Part shown: positions 19,860-64,000 of the stretch, one piece after another
Position numbering within the stretch: position 1 is the stretch's first letter
Layout of the letters: each line of letters starts with the position of its first letter
DNA from: Shinisaurus crocodilurus
Taxonomy: Eukaryota > Chordata > Lepidosauria > Squamata > Shinisauridae
Assembly (NCBI GenBank): GCA_021292165.1
Contig: CM037879.1
Location: forward strand, 156,953,278 to 157,017,277
Direction of reading: 5' to 3'
Length of the DNA stretch: 64,000 nt
The notes under the pieces: generated by a model
Told to the model about the DNA's origin: nothing
Databases searched by the model: none
What the model saw: the letters and a program-made list of their open reading frames with translations, nothing else
Made by a program: the position numbers and the translations under genes

Positions 19860-21214
19860 CCCACCAATGCAGTTGGCTTCCTTCATACCTTATGGGAGCA
19901 TTGTGGGAGCAACCATGTCACAGTGACTCCTATGGTGGTGTGGATAACATATGAATCAGGCCTAAGATTCTACAGGGCTCTTGTTTGTTACGCTACAACA
20001 AACCAGATGTATTCCTACACCACAGGCACAAATTAGTTTAAAGCTCATATTTCCTCAGGGAGCCCTGGAAACTGCAGCGTTGTTAACGGCTAGGGATCTT
20101 TAATACAGAGTACGCAGTACTCTCACCAGATAGCAGATCTTCCCAATTGCTGTATGTCCAGTCATTTACATTTGAACCATTTCGTATTAACATTTTACTA
20201 TGATTTTATGTAATTTTGTCTCTTTGTTAAGGTTCCTGGCATAGGTATGTGAATGGTGAGCTAAAAGTTGGCATGGCTGACTGTAGGGTTTTTGTGATTT
20301 AGTGGCTCTGAGCCTTTGTTTTATTTCAGTGGAGACAGTCAAGTTAACAAGTAGAAAAACTATTCACTCTTTCTGAGTGCAGGGAAGAAAAGTAATGACA
20401 CCTTTATTATATCTGTATTTAATTAGAGCTTTTAAACTAGCTTAATTCAACCCTCCCAATTAGAATAACCTATGTAGCTAATGATTGCCCATTCAACAAG
20501 TGGACTGTTGCTATATAGATTTCATATCTATAATTCCCTGTCCAAAGTACCCTGTTTTCACCTGCCTAAATCTGTTTACAGAAAAAGCCCTACTTCTGAC
20601 AGCAGTCAATGCTGGTGTCAGCAAAAAGGGAGTGGGTGACGTTTCCAGCTTCCCAAGCACCTAGAGTCTTGGGAATGGGTGGAAAAGTTGGGGGTACTGG
20701 GATGTATGGGAGGGGGCACTCAAAACCCTGAGGATCTTGCTGCAAAGGGGGGGGGAAGGCATCTACCCTCCCCCCCTTGCAGATCACTTGCAGCTTTGCT
20801 TTGACTTGACAGCCTGCCTTTTGACAGTTGTCATGTCAAAGCAAAGTTTAAAAAAATTGTTTGGAGCCTCTCTGGGTCAATGCCCAGGGATGATACCTGC
20901 TGCACTTTGATAGCAGGTACCCCCCAGGACTTTGCCCAGGTGAGGCCGCCCATTTTGGACCCGCGAAAGTGCACACCTCCATACTTGGGCAAGTCTGACT
21001 AGAAAAATTAAAAAACAAATTACGAAAAAGGGGGGAGTTAATATCCCCCCTTTCTGGAGTAGCTGGAGACTCGGGAAGTGTTGAAAAGGTGGGGGACACT
21101 GAGAACAGTCAGTTCAACACTTAAAAGCCAGTGGCTTACACTGCTAAGTGGGAGAAATTGTTCCCCTGCCTTTTGGGTGCACCTTCTTTTGCTGCTTTCC
21201 TACCTTTTCAATCA
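19860..21214. other. Intergenic, no gene seen
   Basis: No coding exon is recognisable. A G/C-rich stretch at 20630-20800 and another near 20930-21060 look repeat-derived but are not classified. Confidence 0.45.
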
Positions 21215-21222
21215 GACTAGGC

Positions 21223-22135
21223 CAGTGATGGCGAACCTTTTTGAGCCCGAGTGCCCAAACTGCAACACAAAACCAACTTATTTATTTCAAAGTGCCAACA
21301 CTGCAATTAAACCTGAATACCGAGGTTTTAGTTTTAGAAAAACAACTCCTACAGTTGTCCGAACTAATTAACATCTTTTGTCTTTAAAGAAAAACACAAT
21401 AACAGAGCTTTCGATGATACAGTTTTTTGTTGGGAAAAAAATCAACTCAAAAAATTATTATAGTACTACATTGTACACATAGCCTGAAGGGAATTTATAC
21501 AAACTTTTTAAATAATTAGGCACATGTATTTTTGGATAAGGGATTCTCAACTTGTAATATGATTATATGCCAGACTGAAATTGTATGGGGCAAGCTTTAC
21601 CCTGGGTCCTTTCCCTGCTTCTACAAGTGTCGGATTAGTAAAAGTAAAAGTCAACCTGTACTAGGATGAGCAAGATAAACAAGAAAACTAAACGTGCTTA
21701 ACACATTTTAAACACTTTATGTCTTGGACTGCAAACACTGCATTAGGTAAAAGTTTGCATTGGGCATGCTTTGGCACAATTAATGTGAATTTTTGCTATT
21801 GCATGCATGCTGATAATTTGTCAAACCTTGGCTCATACTCCATTACTTTGAGAGCAACACATGCAGCACTCAGGTCAACTGTTAGGGCTTTACATCCAAG
21901 CCATGCTCTGTGCATCATTCTTCAAAATCTTTTAAATGTGATAACAATGTAGAAAAGAATTCTGTAACAGGAATTCTAGAATAAAATCATTCTGTTCCAC
22001 ACTGTGAGAAAGAACAAGATCATGAGTGTTTTGCAGAAGGGGACGGTCTTTTCGTGATCTGGTGCCTCTCGAGTGCCCACAGAGAGGTCCCTGTGTGCCA
22101 GCTGTGGCACCCGTGCCATAGGTTCGCCATCCCTG
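21223..22135. mobile_element. Non-autonomous hAT element, 913 bp, perfect 8-bp target duplication
   Basis: The left end cagtgatggcgaacctttt and the right end aggttcgccatccctg are inverted repeats of each other. The element is flanked by gactaggc at 21215-21222 and 22136-22143. An 8-bp duplication and a CAG...CTG terminus are hAT hallmarks. No transposase frame is present. Confidence 0.9.
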
Positions 22136-23385
22136 GACTAGGCAATCAGTCCCTGGCAGCTGTGAACAAATGTGCCTGTATGCAGTCTTGCCTTGTCAGT
22201 CAGTTCCCTACTGTACTTGACCACTCCCATCGATAGCTGTAATAGACAACAAAATTGACTGGGCAAGACTTCTTCTATCAGACAGCCATAAGTGTGCTCC
22301 TGTGCATTTGCAAAAGACCAACAAAAATAATAATAATAATTACAAACGCAAGTGCACAATTTTTCTGGGTCCGATTTTTTTTTTTTAAAGGGTGGCAAAA
22401 CCAGTGACGGTCTCTCCAAAGTGCTGCTTGGGCATCAGTGGAGGGGATGTCACTGGCGGAGACACGGGCGAGATCATGAAGAGTGGTAGGAGTTGTTGCT
22501 GCTGCTGCTTTTGCCGAGTGGCTTGCTAGCCAATCCCCACAACCCATAATAAAATTGCTCTCCTGGGTTTGGATGACATTGGCAACCCATTGTCGAACAA
22601 CCCCTAGAACAAGCCATGTTGTCAGGGTGGCTTGTTGCCAAAAACTAAGCCACCCTGCAGGAAGCGGTCTGGGTTCGGATGACAAGACAACCGACTGTGT
22701 TGTCCATGACTGCTAGTTACCCATGATGATGCCGTGTTTTATGAACCAGGTCTCTGTGTGTTTAAACTGCTTCTCCACTGACAGCTAGCCTGCAACATCT
22801 TAATTTCAGGAAGCAGGCCAATTCAGAGATAGCAGATGACAAAACCTTGCCATAAATTACTGAAAGCATGTTTCTCCTCCTTCATGGAGTCAGAGAAAAA
22901 CAAATAAAGAGACCGAGGTAGCCTGCAAATATATCACATTTCCTGCTGAGGCAGCCATTTAATGGCACAGTTATTGACCTCTGAAAAATGGGGAGTGTGT
23001 AATGGAAATGCTGACAGACTGTAAACCAAATGTGTTCTGCTTAGGTGGTGGGGACAGTAATTATGGGTACATAAATAGTCTTCCACTATTACCTTGCAAG
23101 AGCAAAAGCAAACAAACTGCCACCACTGCACGGCCAGGGCAGGGATTATCTATTGAGAAGGAGTGATATATGCTTGAATTTTGCATGGTGCTCTTTTCTC
23201 CTCCGGACATTGAATATTAGTAGCACCAGGCACAGCAATCCTATTGCAGTTGCTGGGGCAGAGGAGGCTTTAGCCTTCCCCTCCCTCTGTGACCCCAAAG
23301 CAGAAACCCCACCCCAGCGAACTTGAGGAGGATAGCTGTGGGTGAGGGGTGTGTGTCCATCACCCGGCACTAAGTAGCCCTTAGC
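22136..23385. other. Intergenic, no gene seen
   Basis: It contains a short AAT microsatellite (22327-22341) and a poly-T run (22374-22385). No exon was recognised. Confidence 0.45.
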
Positions 23386-23530
23386 GAAGGCAACCTGGGG
23401 CCCTCCAAATGTTTTGGACTGCAGCTCCCATAATCCTACCATTGGCCGTGTTGGCTGGGGTTTATGCAAGCTGTAGTCCAAAAATCTGGGGGCCACCAGC
23501 TTGCCTACCCCTGCCTTAGGGCCAAACAGG
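23386..23530. mobile_element. Palindromic miniature element (copy 3 of 7)
   Basis: The arms are ttggactgcagctcccataa and aagctgtagtccaaaaatct, with ggccctccaaatg and tgggggccaccagc at the edges. Confidence 0.6.
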
Positions 23531-23837
23531 TTGTGCACCCCTGCTTTAGGCAGCGAGATCCTAAGCCATGCAGAGCTTTATAGGCCAAAAGCAGCACTTT
23601 GAACTGAGCCCAGAAATGGATCAGGAACCAGTGAGAGCAAAAAAGAACCTGCAATAAGTTTATGAACCCCGTTAAAACTCTTATTGTATAAATATTTCAT
23701 CGCAGAAATATAGAAAAAAGTATGACAAAATGCAACACATTACCAAAGAGAATAAAACATGAAAAATAGATTTATATTCTTACAATTATTGAGGCCTTAA
23801 TCATTGAGCCAATTCAACTCATAATGAAATTTATCAG

Positions 23838-23930
23838 ATTGAGGCAGCAATCCTATACATACTTCCCTGGGAGTAAGTCCCACTGAACTCAGTGGCTGGG
23901 GGCTGGGGCTTACTTCTGAGTAGATATGAA
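23838..23930. repeat. Palindromic short repeat (gcaatcctata ... gagtaagtccca family)
   Basis: The core gggagtaagtcccactgaac and its inverted form cttacttctgagtagata define a dispersed family with further partial members near 17255-17420, 24062-24145, 33680-33765, 35695-35785, 40480-40720 and 60119-60160. Confidence 0.5.
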
Positions 23931-24159
23931 TATGAATGTTTTATACTGGTATCAGGGGTGCTGTTTCAGATTGCAAAAAAGAGAATAAAGAATTTTCAGG
24001 GGCTGTGTGTGTGAGGATAATATTCTAAGCCTAAGGCCAGCTTTTAGTTATATTTAACACTGAGGTGCAATCCTGCCTTACCCGAGTGTAAGTCCCCTTG
24101 AATTCAGTGTGATTTACTTCTGAGTAGACATGCATATGATTGTCTAATGTCTACTATAT

Positions 24160-24265
24160 ATAATGGGCTTCCCATGGGCATCTGGTTGGCTAGTGTGAGA
24201 AGAGAATGCTGGACTACATGGGTCTTTTGTCTGATCCAGCAGGGCTTTTATATGTACTCCATAAT
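24160..24265 (+). repeat. CR1-group LINE 3' fragment
   Basis: The segment with gcttcccatgggcatctggt, atgctggactacatggg and tctgatccagcagggc also occurs, inverted, within 59092-59405. It is the non-coding 3' region of a CR1-group LINE subfamily. Confidence 0.55.
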
Positions 24266-24810
24266 GGTAATGCTCATACTACTAGCTTATGTTCCTGAAT
24301 TATTTGCCCCCATAGAATTCTTTTTTCTACATTTGTGTGCATTGCCCTATTTTAGAGTGCTAGTCATTTCTAGAGATTTGCCTAGGTTTGTTTCCACCCT
24401 TTTATTTTTTTGTGACAGCCTGACTCATCGTGTATTTCTCCCACTTCCTGTTTTTGTACAATTCTTCCTTTCCTTCATTGTATAAACTTTCTAAAATTCC
24501 AGCTGTTCCTTTATTAAATACAGGCACCTGTGCTGACATATTTTTCGTCAGTTTTTCTTCATGTCTTCCATTTCCCTCACTGAAATGTCTTCAGTTTACT
24601 TTGTTATTTTCCTAAATTGTTGGGAATAGACAATAGACAAACAATAGACAAACTAGATGGACCAATAGTTTGACTTGGTATAAGGCAGCTTTATATGTTT
24701 ATACATTTCTTATTCCAGTCTTCTGAGGTTTGTCCAAAATTCTCTGTACTTATTTTGCTTTCCATGCATGTCTTCATATTTTCTTTCTCTTCCCAATACT
24801 GACTTCATTT

Positions 24811-25117
24811 TAGGGATGGGTGGCCTGCCCGGCACTCAACCTGCGGCACGCAAGCCGAGTGTGAGCTGAGGCACTTGCTGGACTTCCAGATCCCTGGCAC
24901 TACATTGTTTACGTAGAAAATGGGCAAATTTGTGCAAATTTGGCCGTTTTCTACGTGAACAACGTAGCGCTGGAACCCGGAAGTCACCTTCTCTGGCTTG
25001 GCTCGCGAGAATGCGAGTCGAGCTGGGGAAAATATAAGGTGAGCGGAGCTCGAGGGGTTGAGTCCGGCAAGTTTGCTGGACTTCCACCCCCCAAATCGAG
25101 CTCCGCGCACATCCCTA
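24811..25117. mobile_element. Miniature DNA element with tagggatg ends and an internal hairpin
   Basis: It starts tagggatggg and ends catcccta. At 24911-24956 acgtagaaaatgggcaaatt is followed by its near reverse complement, giving a strong hairpin. The transposon class was not determined. Confidence 0.5.
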
Positions 25118-25275
25118 CAATTTATTCCGCTGTTCAGAAATGTGGATATGCACCCCCGCCCCCACTGTTGTCATAATATTCTGTCATTCCCCCTTTCTTT
25201 AAAAAAATCAGCAATCTTTAGGATTTAGGGTTAGGATTTTAAGTTTTGTACTGTTTTTAATTGTGTTTTATACTC

Positions 25276-25310
25276 TGTGTGTGTGTGTGTGTTCCCCCCC
25301 CCCCTGTATT
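25276..25310. repeat. (GT)n microsatellite followed by poly-C
   Basis: A run of about seven GT units from 25277 is followed by a C run at 25294-25305. A LINE-type tail lies downstream at 25340-25395. Confidence 0.8.
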
Positions 25311-25334
25311 TTATTGGACTGTACATCGATCAGA

Positions 25335-25396
25335 GTGGCCGGATGTCTGGCCAGATGGGCGATTCATAAATATAATAAAATAAATAAATAAATAGG
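25335..25396 (+). repeat. LINE-type 3' tail
   Basis: The motif gggcgattcataaatataat and AAAT units give the gggcg-TATAAA-(AAAT)n layout of squamate L2/CR1-group LINE ends. Confidence 0.5.
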
Positions 25397-25888
25397 GCTG
25401 CATTATTTAGTTGACTGATTTTAAGAACTGATTAACTGGGAAGATCTAAAACATTTTTGACAGGCACCTTCTTTGAAGGGGCATGTCTTCTATTTTATAC
25501 AAAAGGGAATGCCTCTTCTGCAATGACTTGTGTGTATCATGAAAAAAAAAGATGCCTTTTTCTTCAGAGCTATTGTTTCAGTTCTCTGAAACATTATGGG
25601 TTGGATCCAGGATCTGCCTTCGGTGAGACAAAGGGACCTTCTGGAAGAAAAAGGGCTCTGCTTGCAGAAGGTCCCTCCACCTGATTTTTGGGAATCCCCT
25701 TCCCCCATACCACAGCTCACCATTCAGCAGGCTCTCTTGACTCTCTGTACTGCATTTTCAAGGAGCTGAAGGGACTTGCCATGGAAAGGAAAGTGCAAGG
25801 AAAGTCTGCTTCTTCTAGTGCAGTTGATTGATCTTAAATGTGGATCACCCTATATAATTAATAGATTAAAATTCTTTTTTTCCAAAGG

Positions 25889-25894
25889 TTTATT
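25889..25894 (-). terminator. Candidate poly(A) signal for WDR35 (AATAAA on minus)
   Basis: This is the nearest canonical AATAAA hexamer that I found downstream of the WDR35 stop, about 990 bp into the presumed 3' UTR. A weaker CATAAA variant lies near 26552. No transcript evidence is available, so the choice is uncertain. Confidence 0.3.
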
Positions 25895-25896
25895 AA

Positions 25897-26560
25897 TCAA
25901 GTGATAGCCCTAGAAATATCAAATAATGGTTTGACTCACGTGGCATATAGTTGCTTTGCTCACATTCCACTCCATGTAATCCCCTCCCCCACCGGTCCTG
26001 TTCTTCCTCCCAGAGCCCTCAGCTACCGTTGCTTATCCTAAGAATCCTCAAATGTGCAAACACAGCCCTATTATTTTCTTTTCTGGTTCTGACTTTAAAA
26101 AATTGGGTTGGACCCAGACTAAGTTAGGCATCCATAAGTCCCACTGAAATCTATGGGACAAGTTAGTGATGATGAACCAGGATCAGGACACCTATATGTT
26201 TAGATGTCAGTTTTTTGATCTCTCAGTCTAAACTGTGACACTTTTTCAGTATTGTGCTTAGAAAGTGACATCAGCATAATTATTGAATGCAAACTGTAAT
26301 TTGACTAGAACATTTCCATTTAAGTGTATCAGTGCCAAAGATATTCTGTTTCGCTTGTTAAATCAGGGCTATTAACATTGGTTACCATCACAAAATTCTT
26401 TCCTCCAAGAGTTCACTACCACCTCCCCCTCCAATGTTTTTGCAAACTGCTCTACCCAACTTATATATAGTCTACATAAAAATATAGATTTTTTGTGAAG
26501 TAGAGAGGAACTCCAAGAAGGACAGTCAGGGCAGACATTCATTTATGTTAACTCATAGAC
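25897..26560. other. WDR35 3' flank, no other gene seen
   Basis: A repeat-like segment occurs at 26103-26190 (gggttggacccagac, ccactgaaatctatgggac) and resembles the palindrome at 26564-26661. Otherwise unclassified. Confidence 0.45.
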
Positions 26561-26563
26561 TGG

Positions 26564-26661
26564 GGGTTGGATCCAGATTTAGTCATACTAGTTAGGACCA
26601 GCTGAAGTACCATTGATTTCAATCGGTCTATCCTAGGTATGACTAAATATGGATCCAACCG
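26564..26661. repeat. 98-bp palindromic repeat
   Basis: It opens gggttggatccagatttagt and closes gactaaatatggatccaacc, an inverted repeat over the whole unit. It is a small MITE-like element just downstream of the WDR35 stop, probably inside the 3' UTR. Confidence 0.6.
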
Positions 26662-26881
26662 CTCATTTACATTAAAAAACAACAATGTTTTTCCAGACTG
26701 AGGCTATTGTAATGAAAGGATTCAGATTAGTTTAACTTTTACAGGCATGGACGAAACATTAAATGGCTTTTGATTCTGGGCTTCTTCCTCGCTGTAACCA
26801 TCTTAATAGGGTTTCTGAACATTTAAAGTCATGTTCCTTTGCACTTCCTCTGCATACAAGACACAGACTTTTTCCTGTTCA

Positions 26882-62873
<35,992 letters not shown>

Positions 62874-64000
62874 CTAAAAAAGAGAGAGTTTAAACATGTG
62901 GGGAAATTAGGGGGTTCTCTTTGAATCCTAAACTGCTCTTCCATTAGCACAAGGATGGGGGTTGATTTTCACCAATGCCCCCCCTCCATCTACACCCCCT
63001 TACAATATATTAACAACAATCCCACACCATTCTCTCAGGAGCACATTTGGGTAGTGGGTGGAGGAGCACAGTGGTAACAATGAGGTGGGAAATTCCTGTT
63101 TCATTCATGGAAGGGAAATTAGGACCCAAGCCATAATTTGTACAATCTCCAGGGTTTCAGAGTTGTACATTTTTATTATGTTTTTTCTGTGGTTTTTAGA
63201 GGTCAAGATAAAAGTCAGTAAAATTTTGTCCACAAACCAGTCCAATACCGCTGAATAAAAACTTCCATTTAATTTAAAGAGGTTAACAGCTCCATCTTTT
63301 GTATGTTTACTCAGACATAAGTCTCACTTTGTTCAATTTGGCTGCATGATCCCCCCCCCCTCAAAGTACATACCGGTATATATGAAATCTGAAATCTGAT
63401 CCACCAGTAATTAAGGCTTAGGAGAGGCATTTCAACCTTTTAGCACAGGGAATAAATTACACAAAAACTGGGTAGCTCCCAAATTATACCTGGGGGGGGA
63501 AGGCATGACCATCTGGGAGGGCTGGATTTAACCCCCAGGGGGGCCGGATTTGGCCCCCAGGCCTGAAGTTCTGCACTTGTGATCTAGAGAGCAGCTGTCA
63601 CATCTTGTTTCATTCAACCAAGCAATGCTCTTTGTCCACACACCCACCCCAACAAGTTTGCTTACCAACTATATGGTTTAGTCACCTAATGGTTTAGTAA
63701 TCCTACTGCCTTCCATTCAATGAAAAAATCAGATGGAATTGGGATGTCCAGGAATGTTGTACCAAGCAATGCTGCAGCAAAGCACTGTTACAGCAGGTCA
63801 AGATGGTGTGATTATTTATTTATTTATTATATTTATTTACCGCCCATCAGCCAAAAGGCTCCCTGAGCAGTTTACAAGAAAAACAGGATAAAAACAATCT
63901 TAAAACCAAAAACATCATTAAAATAGAAATACAGTATACAGTATACAGTATAATACAATAAAAGAAAGCAGCCAGATTACACTGGCACAAGTCATGTGGG
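62874..64000. other. WDR35 intron running off the window; upstream exons not present
   Basis: I searched for the peptide expected from the preceding exon and did not find it, so exon(s) 1-2 and the promoter lie beyond 64000. Poly-C runs occur near 63351 and G runs near 63493. Confidence 0.6.
63824..63905 (-). repeat. LINE-type 3' tail
   Basis: The minus strand ends ggagccttttggctgatgg, gcggtaaataaatataat and (AAAT)n, an L2-type 3' end. Confidence 0.55.

Overview
The window is vertebrate nuclear DNA, almost certainly from a squamate reptile. The evidence is the repeat content: tRNA-derived SINEs of the Sauria type (59757, 47681, 31546), a full-length CR1 LINE, L2 and L1 LINE relics, several hAT-type DNA elements with 8-bp target duplications, and a DIRS-type retrotransposon. 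The only host gene recognised is split into short exons with GT-AG introns, so long open frames here come either from transposons or from chance readings of repeats.

Region 1 (about 1049-11906): a DIRS-order (tyrosine recombinase) retrotransposon on the minus strand. In element order it has a right inverted terminal repeat, gag, reverse transcriptase/RNase H, tyrosine recombinase, an internal complementary region and the left inverted terminal repeat. The left terminal repeat is present twice in tandem. Gag is split by a CR1 LINE (6481-10679) whose two ORFs both look intact. The CR1 is flanked by a 5-bp duplication, so it is the younger insertion.

Region 2 (about 11907-26800): intergenic DNA with no recognised gene. 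It holds L2 and L1 relics, a 5S-rRNA-derived SINE with a CR1-like tail, a tRNA-Ala-like SINE fragment, a 913-bp hAT element with a perfect 8-bp duplication, and palindromic miniature elements.

Region 3 (26882 to beyond the right edge): WDR35 (IFT121) on the minus strand, a subunit of intraflagellar transport complex A. I placed 26 coding exons by translating across the splice junctions. Every junction is GT-AG, all phases join, and together they encode about 1131 residues up to the stop at 26882-26884. The first one or two coding exons (about 48 residues) and the promoter lie right of the window. Exon 9 of the window is a 33-nt micro-exon matching the cassette that separates two human WDR35 isoforms.

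WDR35 introns carry many insertions: a 2.8-kb OC1-like hAT element containing a 28-copy minisatellite, a GC-rich 575-bp hAT element close to a splice donor, a mariner/Tigger-like miniature element, a second 5S-derived SINE and several LINE relics. I found no CRISPR array, prokaryotic feature or functional tRNA/rRNA gene. The less ordinary parts are the complete nested DIRS/CR1 structure, the 5S-SINE family with a CR1 tail, the minisatellite-bearing hAT element, and several exact palindromes and inverted repeats.
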